DNA of 64,000 nt from an uncultured Collinsella sp. (GTDB lineage Bacteria > Actinomycetota > Coriobacteriia > Coriobacteriales > Coriobacteriaceae), in contig CABVDH010000002.1 in assembly GCA_902497065.1 (NCBI GenBank), positions 124,001 to 188,000 on the forward strand, written 5' to 3'. Below are positions 27,714 through 35,503 of the stretch, piece by piece; position 1 is the first letter of the stretch, and each line of letters begins with the position of its first letter. The notes under the pieces are model-generated. The model was given only the letters and a program-made list of their open reading frames with translations. It had not been told where the DNA came from and searched no databases. Made by a program: the position numbers and the translations under genes.

Positions 27714-30200
27714 CTATTCGCTACCGTCCCCAGCGTTTTCGCGGTCGTTGGCAAGCATTGCCGCGCCGGCGACCGTTGTCGCTACGGCGGCGGCAGCGAG
27801 CCCGGCGGCAATGCCGGAGCCGTCGCCCGTGTCGGCGAGTTTTCCGCCCGAGTTCTTGCCCTTGTTGCCCTTACCGTTCTTATCAGCGCTGCCTGCGTTG
27901 GAACCCGTGCCACCGTCGGTGCCGGTGCCGCCTGCACTGCTCGAGGCCGCTACGGTAAAGCTCGCGGCTCCGTCATTAGCAAGCTTGTAGTTTTGCGCCG
28001 CGTCGCCCAAAAGACCGTTCGCGCGCACCCAGTACGTTCCCGCGGTAAATGCCTCGCCCTCGACCATTGCCGTGCCCGGAGCGCCGTCCGCGTCGTGCAC
28101 AAACTCGAGCTGAGCCGTGCAGGCATCGTTTTCGAGTTTGCCCTCGAGCAGCGCCACGACCTTTGTGCGCACATCCTCGCCGGCCTTAAGGCCTTCGAGC
28201 CCCTCAAAGTGGGGTGTCAGTGCGCGCGGATCGATATCGATGGGCACGGATCCCTGCAGCCCCGTAACGGTCTCGTTGCCCAAGGCGTCGACATCCACGT
28301 ATTCGATGGTAAACGCATGGCCCGAAGCCGCCACGTTGAGTACGTTGCTGCTGTCGACAAGGCGGAAATGGCCCTCGCCAACGGTCTTGCCATCCTGGAG
28401 CGAGGCATCGCTCAGCGAGTCGCCGTACGTCATGCGCATGCGGGTCGGGAGGCAGCACGAAGCCGACTGCGTGTGCTTCGTATCGTAATTGTAATTGCGC
28501 TGGTAGATGCTCCGGGCCAGCGCCGCATCAACAAAGTCGGATGCGATGATGCCAATGTGCTTGAGGTAATCTGACTTTGTATCCTCGGTGCCGCTGGGAT
28601 TGATGTACGGGCTCTTGTACAGATGCTCGTTGACTACTCGTGCCGAGGTAAAAGGATTGCCTCCGTGCGACAAGCCCGTGCAGCTGGTGTAGTTGATAGA
28701 CCAGCAACGCTCCTGGACTTGCACCTCGGCCCCGGCATCGTCCACGACGTCCACCTTGTTGCACGTGCGCCCGGTCGTTTCCTTCAGCGCATTATCGACC
28801 CAGCTGAGCTTGTCGGTTCCCGTGAGTTTGTACTTGTCCTGGGCATATACCTTGGTGCAATAGGGCTCTTCATTGCCCGTTTCCCCTATGGCTTCAAATC
28901 CCCGCGCGTCTTGGACGAGACACATCGACTGCCCGGAATGCGCCTTGATCTTGTCATCCCATTGGGTGAGGTCGAGGCCCCACGTGTGGCCGCTTACGCT
29001 GTTGCCGGCGAGCCCAAATCGACGCAGCAGGACGATCTTTCCGCGCACCTCGCCCAGCGTGGGGACGTGGCTCGACGTGTAGAACAGGTTGGGGTTATCG
29101 GCCATAACCTTGGCGAAGGCCGTCGTTATGCTTTCGTCGGTAGCCTCATCGTTGCCGCGCGATGCGAGCATGATGAGCGCTTCTGACGGGTTTTCGTTCA
29201 AAAACGTTTTGAAGTACCCGATGACATCGGAGAGATGCAGATAGTTCCCGTCTTTTTTGAGTAGGTAGAAAATCCCGTGGTCGATGCCGGGGTCATCGCC
29301 CTTTCCGAGCCGGATATCAAAATAGCGAATGCCTTCGAGCAACTGCGTGGGAATGTAATCCTGCTGGCATTTTACTTGCGAGGATTGGGGCTCAGTGTCG
29401 TTGTCCACGCTGCAGGTGCCCGAATCGTGCGTACCCGGGATGCTCAGCTCGTCGAGGAACTTGTTGTCGTCGACGTATTTCATCCAACATGGTCCGTCGA
29501 CGTAGCTGCTGTACGTGATCCAGTCGAGGCTGCTAACCGTGGCATCGTTCTTTTTCATGTCGTAACCGATAAGTTCGAGCTCCCACGGAATGCTCTTACT
29601 CTTATGGCAGATCTTATTGTTGTCCTGGTCTTTGCCGTTCGATTCTATTGCCAGGTACTTAATGTCTTTTTTCTCGGTTTCTTTCTCGACCGTGCGGTCT
29701 CGGATGATGTAGGTTCCGTTTGATTGACGCTCGAACGCAAAAGCGCGGCTGGGCTTGTTGTCATACTCGCCGCCCCATACGTGGATGACCTTTCCATCTT
29801 TGTCCGAGTCGTCGTCGACCGACCAAATGCTGTAGCCCGTCTTTTTATGCTCTTCGAAATTGAGCAAGGTGCGGATGGCGTACCAGTTTGTATCGTCATT
29901 CTTGGTCGTTACGTTCTCAAGGATGAGCTTGCTGGACGTGCCGTCGTTAAACAGGTGACAGACGTTGCCGCGAACGTTGCCGTCTTGGTTGACGCTCGCG
30001 GTGCGAAAATAGCCCGCGGGGCGAAGGCGAATGACGAAATTGTGGAGGCTGTCCGACGGTGCGGGTGTGTTGTCTGCAAATGCCGCTCGCAGGGGAATGC
30101 CCGGCGCTGCGGTTTCGGGCAGGCTTGCAAGTGGTGACAACGCCGCAAGCCCTAGGCCCAGCGTAAACGCTCGGCGGCTGATGGCATGGTGTTCGGTCAT
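27714..30200 (-). CDS. Secreted, sortase-anchored PI-specific phospholipase C-like protein
   Basis: An 828-residue surface enzyme. It has a twin-arginine signal (SRRAFTLGLGLAAL, residues 8-21). A ricin-like beta-trefoil region follows (about 53-210, with GKVIHVWGG and SRAFAFERQ). Then comes a PI-PLC X domain with the catalytic pair His258 (IPGTHDSGT) and His308 (DHGIFYLL) and GIRYFDIRL between. One or two beta-domains lie at about 590-760. The C-terminus has a sortase-like LADTG followed by an alanine-rich membrane helix, although the tail is acidic instead of basic. It should cleave phosphatidylinositol or glycosyl-PI, possibly host lipid. The start ATG follows GGAGAAG. Upstream TATAGT (about 30245) may be its -10. 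Confidence 0.85.
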   Translation of the reverse strand: MTEHHAISRRAFTLGLGLAALSPLASLPETAAPGIPLRAAFADNTPAPSDSLHNFVIRLRPAGYFRTASVNQDGNVRGNVCHLFNDGTSSKLILENVTTKNDDTNWYAIRTLLNFEEHKKTGYSIWSVDDDSDKDGKVIHVWGGEYDNKPSRAFAFERQSNGTYIIRDRTVEKETEKKDIKYLAIESNGKDQDNNKICHKSKSIPWELELIGYDMKKNDATVSSLDWITYSSYVDGPCWMKYVDDNKFLDELSIPGTHDSGTCSVDNDTEPQSSQVKCQQDYIPTQLLEGIRYFDIRLGKGDDPGIDHGIFYLLKKDGNYLHLSDVIGYFKTFLNENPSEALIMLASRGNDEATDESITTAFAKVMADNPNLFYTSSHVPTLGEVRGKIVLLRRFGLAGNSVSGHTWGLDLTQWDDKIKAHSGQSMCLVQDARGFEAIGETGNEEPYCTKVYAQDKYKLTGTDKLSWVDNALKETTGRTCNKVDVVDDAGAEVQVQERCWSINYTSCTGLSHGGNPFTSARVVNEHLYKSPYINPSGTEDTKSDYLKHIGIIASDFVDAALARSIYQRNYNYDTKHTQSASCCLPTRMRMTYGDSLSDASLQDGKTVGEGHFRLVDSSNVLNVAASGHAFTIEYVDVDALGNETVTGLQGSVPIDIDPRALTPHFEGLEGLKAGEDVRTKVVALLEGKLENDACTAQLEFVHDADGAPGTAMVEGEAFTAGTYWVRANGLLGDAAQNYKLANDGAASFTVAASSSAGGTGTDGGTGSNAGSADKNGKGNKGKNSGGKLADTGDGSGIAAGLAAAAVATTVAGAAMLANDRENAGDGSE

Positions 30201-30400
30201 AACTTCTCCATTCGCAGAGTGCGGTTATGCGATAGTTTTGGTCACTATACTGCCCAGATGTTTAAAGATGCTGGTTTAATTGTCTGCGCGGCGCAATAAA
30301 TCGGTGGGCGGACGTGTTGGGGTGTTTGTCGTTTTCGTACTGTTGCCACATTTGGGGCGGTTCCGGCGTCCGGCATCCTCGCGTTCGTCGGCTACAGGCA

Positions 30401-30433
30401 TAAGAAAGGGAGGGTCGGTTTACCGGCCCTCCC
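30401..30433 (-). terminator. Terminator of the lipoprotein gene
   Basis: On the minus strand GGGAGGGCCGG pairs with CCGACCCTCCC around TAAA and leads into TTTCTT. The remaining 30201-30400 holds the upstream region of the phospholipase gene and nothing else recognised. Confidence 0.85.
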
Positions 30434-30505
30434 TGGGTACGAAGCGCTGGGGTACCGTCGCTTGTTTGCACTGCGACCGTGTTTCCCGTTGCGCTCGCCA
30501 GTCGC

Positions 30506-31099
30506 TTAGCGCTTGATCTCGATATCGTCGAGCTTGACGTCCATGGCCTCGGTCTTGGCCTCGGCGATGTCGTCGGCAAATTCCAGAGACTTCATCATGG
30601 TCTCGACGGCGTCCTTGTGCTCCTCGACGTTGTCGATACGCACATACACACTGCCGCCGTCAACGTCGGTGAAGTATTCGGTCGTTACGCCGCCCGAGTG
30701 TGTATAGGAAGCGTTGCGCCAAGTCTTGCCGTTGTACTTGACGGGGTCATTCTCGGTCCACTCAAAGCTGGCATTCCACTTTGCCTCGTAGTCGAACAGC
30801 TCGTCGGCGTTCTTGTCAGGATCGAAGACGGGGATGAAGCGATCGCTGGCGTGCTCGCTCTCGGTGAACTTAAACTGGGCCCTGTCGGCAGTGTCGCCTG
30901 CGACGTCGGTGATCTCGACGCCCTCGGGGACCTCGACCTTAAACCAAATGAAGTCGGTCCTCATATCCACGGCTGGCTTTTCTGCGCCGCCGCCACCGCC
31001 ACTGCCGGTAGCGCCGCCGCTTCCGCCGCAACCCACCAGGGCAACCGCGGCAAAGAGACTGATGCAGAGGGTGAGAATCGCAAAGGCCTTCTTTTTCAT
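30506..31099 (-). CDS. Predicted lipoprotein of unknown function
   Basis: A 197-residue protein. A type II signal peptide ends in the lipobox LVGC (Cys24), followed by a Gly/Ser-rich tether. The mature domain (about 45-197) has alternating strands and charged loops and no recognised motif. It ends with a helical segment and a short acidic/basic tail. The start ATG follows GAGGAGG. It should be anchored to the outer face of the membrane. A TACAGT -10 candidate lies about 50 nt upstream of the start. A 19-bp palindromic element lies just beyond the expected -35. Confidence 0.75.
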   Translation of the reverse strand: MKKKAFAILTLCISLFAAVALVGCGGSGGATGSGGGGGAEKPAVDMRTDFIWFKVEVPEGVEITDVAGDTADRAQFKFTESEHASDRFIPVFDPDKNADELFDYEAKWNASFEWTENDPVKYNGKTWRNASYTHSGGVTTEYFTDVDGGSVYVRIDNVEEHKDAVETMMKSLEFADDIAEAKTEAMDVKLDDIEIKR

Positions 31100-31171
31100 G
31101 GTCGTGTCCTCCTCGATCTGTAATCGTCCATGGATTACCTGCCTTTACTGTACGCGTGGACGGCTCGCTAG

Positions 31172-31190
31172 GGTGGGCCATGTGTCCCAT
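31172..31190. repeat. Imperfect palindrome, copy 1
   Basis: GGTGGGCCATGTGTCCCAT occurs here and again, identical over 19 bp, at 31380-31398. Its core TGGG.CA..TG.CCCA is a near palindrome of operator size. Here it lies upstream of the lipoprotein promoter region. A shorter relative (TGGGCCACATGG) is near 24319, upstream of the zinc-ribbon gene. Confidence 0.7.
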
Positions 31191-31235
31191 TCTGGGGGCT
31201 GGAATTGCGCCGACAAGTGGCAATATGTGCGGTCG

Positions 31236-31271
31236 CAAAAGAGGGGAGGGCCGATGCTGTCGGCCCTCCCC
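31236..31271 (-). terminator. Orphan terminator hairpin
   Basis: GGGGAGGGCCGA pairs with TCGGCCCTCCCC around a 5-nt loop. On the minus strand it leads into CTCTTTTG. No minus-strand gene precedes it within this gap, and its stem resembles the lipoprotein terminator at 30401. Confidence 0.65.
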
Positions 31272-31379
31272 GGGGTGAGGTGCCCGTTGATTTAATGGGG
31301 CGCGCGTGCGTGGGCGTTGCCCCAACAGGTTCCTTGTTTATAGATATGCCTCAGTTTTTGACGTCCGGAAGTCTCGAAA

Positions 31380-31398
31380 GGTGGGCCATGTGTCCCAT
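31380..31398. repeat. Imperfect palindrome, copy 2
   Basis: An exact 19-bp match to 31172-31190, 208 bp away in the same orientation. The rest of the gap 31100-31561 has no supported gene. Confidence 0.7.
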
Positions 31399-31453
31399 GT
31401 TTGCGGTGCCGACGCCTATCGTTCGTCATAGAAATCCGCGATGGCCAGGTGCG

Positions 31454-31482
31454 CTGACGCTCGCGTACTTATGGGCTAGACT
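31454..31482 (+). promoter_or_regulatory. Promoter candidate for fchA-folD
   Basis: CTGACG, a 17-bp spacer, then TAGACT. The first is a 4- to 5-base match to the -35 consensus and the second a TAnnnT -10. It lies 80 nt before the fchA start. Confidence 0.5.
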
Positions 31483-31561
31483 TAGCACCATTACGTGATC
31501 GATGCGGTCGGCCGGCGTCGGCCGCCCGACCGATATATATGACTTGAAGGTGCGTGTGCGT

Positions 31562-32194
31562 ATGAGCCAAGAGATGATGGATAAAACCTGTCGCGGTTTT
31601 GCCGAGGCGCTGGCCGCGCGCGAGCCAGTTCCCGGTGGTGGCAGCGCGAGCGCTTTTGTGGGCGCGCTGGGCGCCTCGCTGTGCGGAATGGTTGCCCGCT
31701 ACGGTGCGACCAATCCCGCGCTTGCTGATCGTGCGGATGACCTGACGCGTGCGTTTGCCCAGGCAGACGAGTTGGCGCAGGAGCTTGTGGGTCTGGTCGC
31801 CGAGGACGTTCGTGCGTACGGCCAGGTGTCCGCTGCGTACGGTATTCCGCGTGAGGACCCGGCCCGACCGGCTGCGATTCAGGATGCGCTGCATGTGGCC
31901 GCTATGCCGCCGTATCGCATTATGGATGCCTGCGGGCGCGCACTGGCGCTGCTCGAGGACATGGCCGACAAGGGTTCGCGTCAGCTGCTGTCCGATGTGG
32001 CGTGCGGCGCCGTATTCTGCCGCGCCGCCATGCAGGGCGCGAGCTTGACGCTCTTTGCGAACACCACGTCTATGAAGGATCGTGCACGCGCCGAGGAGCT
32101 CGAGACGGCGTGTGATGAGTTGCTCGACACATGGTTGCCGCGCGCCGATGCGCTGGCGCGCCGCGCCTCCGACGCTGCAAGAAAGAGGGGATAG
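31562..32194 (+). CDS. fchA: Cyclodeaminase/cyclohydrolase family protein FchA
   Basis: A 210-residue all-helical protein of the formimidoyl-THF cyclodeaminase family. The substrate-site signature PVPGGGSASAFVGALGASL lies at residues 22-40. In acetogens and methylotrophs the family member beside folD acts as methenyl-THF cyclohydrolase. That role fits here, because the downstream FolD lacks its cyclohydrolase lysine. The ATG at 31562 follows GAAGG; a longer in-frame start would add 20 non-family residues. It ends 2 nt before folD, so the two are coupled. The alternative role is ammonia release from formimino-THF in histidine breakdown. Confidence 0.88.
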   Translation: MSQEMMDKTCRGFAEALAAREPVPGGGSASAFVGALGASLCGMVARYGATNPALADRADDLTRAFAQADELAQELVGLVAEDVRAYGQVSAAYGIPREDPARPAAIQDALHVAAMPPYRIMDACGRALALLEDMADKGSRQLLSDVACGAVFCRAAMQGASLTLFANTTSMKDRARAEELETACDELLDTWLPRADALARRASDAARKRG

Positions 32195-32196
32195 CC

Positions 32197-33051
32197 ATGG
32201 CTGAGCTACTGAAGGGTGCTCCCGTCGCCCGCGCTTTGACTGAGGAGCTCGCTGCCCGCTGCGCTGCGCTGCGCGAACGCGGTGTTGTTCCGACGCTTGC
32301 TATCGTGCGTGTGGGTGAACGCGAGGACGACCTGTCCTACGAGCGCGGTGCCCTCAAGCGCTGCGAGAAGGTTGGCATTGAGGCTCGCCGCGTTTTGCTT
32401 CCTGCCGATGTTTCGCAGGACGAGCTGTTGACGGCCGTCGAGGACATCAATACCGATTCGGCTGTTCATGGCTGTCTGATGTTCCGCCCGCTGCCCGCCG
32501 GCCTTGACGAGAACGCCGTCGCCGCAGTGCTCGATCCCGCCAAGGACGTTGACTCCATGACGCCGGCTTCACTGCTCACCACGCTTTCGGGGCGCGGCGA
32601 GGGTTTTGCCCCCTGCACAGCCGAAGCCGTGCTTGCTTTGCTGGATCATTACGGCGTTGAGCTGGATGGAGCTAAGGTTGCTGTGGTCGGGCGCTCGCTG
32701 GTGATCGGGCGTCCTGTTGCCGTCATGCTTACGGCGCGCAATGCCACAGTGACGACGTGCCATACGCATACGCGTGACCTTGCTGCCGAGTGCCGTGCGG
32801 CTGATATTGTGGTTGCGGCCGTTGGGCGCGCGCACACGATTGGTGTGGACGCGGTTCGCGAGGGCCAGACGATCATCGATGTTGGCATTAATTGGGATGA
32901 GGCTGCCGGAAAGCTGATCGGTGACGTCGATTTTGATGCTGCGGAGCCGGTCGTTAACGCCATCACGCCCGTGCCGGGCGGCGTGGGGGCTGTGACCACC
33001 GCGATTCTCGCCAAACACGTGATTGAGGCGGCGGAGCGCGCATCGAAATAG
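32197..33051 (+). CDS. folD: Methylene-THF dehydrogenase FolD, cyclohydrolase site altered
   Basis: A 284-residue FolD-family enzyme with a normal NADP-binding half (VVGRSLVIGRPVAVML, ITPVPGGVGAVTTAIL). In the catalytic half Tyr48 is kept (DDLSYERGALKRCEKVGI), but the position of the catalytic lysine four residues on is Ala52. The usual VQLPLP reads MFRPLP, so the assisting Gln is Phe96. The DVDG aspartate is kept. In the human homologue these Lys and Gln residues serve the cyclohydrolase step. It is therefore probably a mono-functional NADP-dependent dehydrogenase working with FchA. The ATG follows GAAAGAGGGG. Confidence 0.92.
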   Translation: MAELLKGAPVARALTEELAARCAALRERGVVPTLAIVRVGEREDDLSYERGALKRCEKVGIEARRVLLPADVSQDELLTAVEDINTDSAVHGCLMFRPLPAGLDENAVAAVLDPAKDVDSMTPASLLTTLSGRGEGFAPCTAEAVLALLDHYGVELDGAKVAVVGRSLVIGRPVAVMLTARNATVTTCHTHTRDLAAECRAADIVVAAVGRAHTIGVDAVREGQTIIDVGINWDEAAGKLIGDVDFDAAEPVVNAITPVPGGVGAVTTAILAKHVIEAAERASK

Positions 33052-33089
33052 GCGTTTTGGGCTGTTTGAGGGGGTTAGCTATATACCAC

Positions 33090-33319
33090 GTGGTCAAACA
33101 ATGCCAAATATGAGTACTGTTGCCAAGATAGTCACATATATTTTAGGTTAATTTGGCTCTCTTACGATATTTATTATCGATAGAGAGCCTATTTTATTGG
33201 ACCTATGGGGAAGTACATCATCTAATTTTTGAACAAATGTAGACTTTCGACACCCATGCGTAGCAAAATTGCTGTTACTAAATTAGTGACAGTACTCATA
33301 TTTGGCATTTTTTGACCAC
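33090..33319. mobile_element. MITE-like element with 31-bp terminal inverted repeats
   Basis: The ends, 33090-33120 (starting GTGGTCAAACAATGCC) and 33289-33319 (ending GGCATTTTTTGACCAC), are inverted copies matching at 30 of 31 positions. The 168-bp interior is AT-rich, unlike the flanks, has no reading frame, and carries a second hairpin, GGCTCTCT with AGAGAGCC around an ACGATA/TATCG stem (about 33151-33185), that could terminate folD. No clear target-site duplication was seen. It looks like a non-autonomous insertion between folD and the dipeptidase gene. Confidence 0.8.
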
Positions 33320-33406
33320 AGGGGTTGCCAGCGCCGTGGTTTCGCCCTTTTTGCGTCGAAGCGATACACTGTTGCCGTTTGATTTCTTCGCTCAAGGAGG
33401 ATGCGC

Positions 33407-34930
33407 ATGCCGTGCACAACGATTTTGGTTGGTAAGAACGCGAGCTACGACGGGTCGACGCTGGTTGCCCGCAACGAGGACTCGTCCAACGGGGTGTTTG
33501 AGCCCAAGCGCATGCGTGTTGTGCACCCCGACGAGCAGCCGCGTGTCTACACGAGCGTCTTGAGCCACCTGACCGTTGAACTGCCCGATAACCCCATGCG
33601 CTATACGAGCGTCCCCGACGTTATCCCCGGCCACGGCATTTGGGCTGAGGCCGGTTTCAACGAGCTCAACGTTGGCATGTCCGCAACCGAGACGCTCACC
33701 ACCAACGAGCGCGTCCGCGGCGCCGATCCGCTCGTGGACTACGTGCCCGCCAAGGGCAATGAGGGTGAGGACGGCTATGTGCCGGCGCAGCCTGGTGGCC
33801 TGGGCGAGGAGGACATGGTGACCCTGGTCCTGCCGTACGCCAAGTCCGCCCGCGACGGCGTTCGTATCCTGGGCGACCTGCTCGAGCGCTACGGCACCTA
33901 CGAGAACAACGGCATCGCCTTTAGCGATGTGGACGAGATCTGGTGGCTCGAGACCATCGGCGGCCACCACTGGATCGCCAAGCGCGTGCCCGATGACGCC
34001 TATGTGACCATGCCCAACCAGCTGGGTATCGACAGCTTTGACCTGGACGACGCCGAGGGCGACCAGGCCGACCACATGTGCTCCGCCGACCTGCGCGCCT
34101 GGATGGCCGAGTGGCATCTGGACTTGACGCTGGGCGTCGAGGGCGACGGCCCGGCGACGGTCTTTAACCCGCGCGAGGCCTTTGGCTCGCACAGCGACAG
34201 CGACCACGTCTACAACACGCCGCGCGCCTGGTACATGCAGCGCTGCCTCAACCCCAGCGATGTGTGGGACGGCCCCGACGCCGACTACACGCCCGAGAGC
34301 GACGACATCCCCTGGAGCCGTGTGCCCGAGCGCAAGGTGACCATCGAGGACATTAAGTACGTACTCTCGAGCCACTACCAGGGCACGGAGTACGACTGCT
34401 ACGGCAGTAAGGGCACGCCCGCCACGCGCGGCGCCTATCGCCCCATCGGCATCAATCGCAACAGCCAGCTCGCCGTGTTGCAGCTGCGCCCCTATGCGCA
34501 GCCGGCGTATCGCGCCGTGCAGTGGATGGCCTTTGGCTCCAACTCGTTTAACGCGCTGGTCCCGCTGTACGCCAACGTCGAGACCATGCCCGAGTACTAT
34601 GCCGACACGCAGGCTCGCGTGACGTCCGAAAACATCTACTGGGCCAACCGCCTGATCGGCGCCCTGGCCGACGTCCGCTTCCATGAGTGCGGTCGCGCGG
34701 TCGAGGATTATCAGGAGAAGGTCGGTGGCATGGGCCACAAGCAGATCCATGACGTTGACGCTGCCGTTGCCGCCCTGCCCGAGGCCGAGGTGCCCGCCGA
34801 GCTCGCGCGCGCCAACGAGGCCTTTGCCGAGCTCGTGCGCGTGGAGACCGATGCTCTGTTGGGCAAGGTGCTCTACACCACGAGCTGTGCCATGAAGAAC
34901 TCCTTCGCGATGAATGACAACGTAAGGTAA
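33407..34930 (+). CDS. C69 family dipeptidase
   Basis: A 507-residue N-terminal-nucleophile hydrolase of peptidase family C69 (PepD-like). The nucleophile Cys3 is in MPCTTILVGK, followed by the family signature DGSTLVARNEDS. Further conserved stretches are FNELNVGMSATETLT, DEIWWLETIGGHHW and SSHYQGTEYD. I start it at the ATG at 33407, 6 nt after AAGGAGG, because the ATG at 33401 touches that site. It removes dipeptides in peptide scavenging and is probably cytoplasmic, since no signal peptide is seen. A TACACT hexamer about 40 nt upstream may be its -10. Confidence 0.93.
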   Translation: MPCTTILVGKNASYDGSTLVARNEDSSNGVFEPKRMRVVHPDEQPRVYTSVLSHLTVELPDNPMRYTSVPDVIPGHGIWAEAGFNELNVGMSATETLTTNERVRGADPLVDYVPAKGNEGEDGYVPAQPGGLGEEDMVTLVLPYAKSARDGVRILGDLLERYGTYENNGIAFSDVDEIWWLETIGGHHWIAKRVPDDAYVTMPNQLGIDSFDLDDAEGDQADHMCSADLRAWMAEWHLDLTLGVEGDGPATVFNPREAFGSHSDSDHVYNTPRAWYMQRCLNPSDVWDGPDADYTPESDDIPWSRVPERKVTIEDIKYVLSSHYQGTEYDCYGSKGTPATRGAYRPIGINRNSQLAVLQLRPYAQPAYRAVQWMAFGSNSFNALVPLYANVETMPEYYADTQARVTSENIYWANRLIGALADVRFHECGRAVEDYQEKVGGMGHKQIHDVDAAVAALPEAEVPAELARANEAFAELVRVETDALLGKVLYTTSCAMKNSFAMNDNVR

Positions 34931-35013
34931 AGACGGCCTTGCGGCGAACGAGCGGGACAAACGCCGTCAAAGGCTTCGCCCCGCTCGATTTCTATCTTGG
35001 TGATAAAACGATT

Positions 35014-35043
35014 TTGTGTCGTTCACCCAATCTTGGGTACAAG
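35014..35043 (+). promoter_or_regulatory. Promoter candidate for the phasin-like/UbiB pair
   Basis: TTGTGT, an 18-bp spacer and TACAAG, 36 nt before the start of the first gene. Confidence 0.4.
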
Positions 35044-35078
35044 AACGCCAATGCAGTTGTTTGTGATTGGAGACAACC

Positions 35079-35495
35079 ATGGTTATGAAACTCGATCAGC
35101 TTGTTAACGGCGCCATTAACGTGGGCTTTGGCGCTGCCGCCGTTGCTGTTGAAGGCGGTAAGAAGGTCCTCGACGACCTTAATACCAAAGGCGAGCAGGT
35201 CCGCAAGGACACCGCCACCCCCGATATCGCCCGCAGTGTGTTCGACATGTTCGAGCAGGCCGGCGGTACCATCTCCGACCTGACCGAGCGTCTGGGCATG
35301 CAGGGCGAGACCGCGGCCCAACGCGTGCTCGACGAGCTCATTCTGGCTCGCGTCCGCGTTATGACTGCGCCCGAGCGTACGGCCTTCCTGGCCCATGTGC
35401 GCGACATCGTCGATTCGGTCGAGGACAACGTGACCTCGGTGCCCGTCGAGTCCGTTGAGCCCGACGATGCGAAGGATACCGAAGAGGCCGAGTAG
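35079..35495 (+). CDS. Phasin-like helical protein upstream of UbiB
   Basis: A 138-residue, almost wholly helical protein with an Ala/Gly-rich N-terminal stretch (NGAINVGFGAAAVAVEGGKKVLDDL), a central helix pair and an acidic tail ending in PDDAKDTEEAE. The arrangement resembles phasin-like or PHA-synthesis-associated small proteins often encoded beside ubiB-type genes. This is a resemblance of pattern, not of motif. The ATG at 35079 has GGAG 6 nt upstream. The gene ends 8 nt before ubiB, so they are co-expressed. Confidence 0.65.
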   Translation: MVMKLDQLVNGAINVGFGAAAVAVEGGKKVLDDLNTKGEQVRKDTATPDIARSVFDMFEQAGGTISDLTERLGMQGETAAQRVLDELILARVRVMTAPERTAFLAHVRDIVDSVEDNVTSVPVESVEPDDAKDTEEAE

Positions 35496-35503
35496 CAGCG
35501 CAG

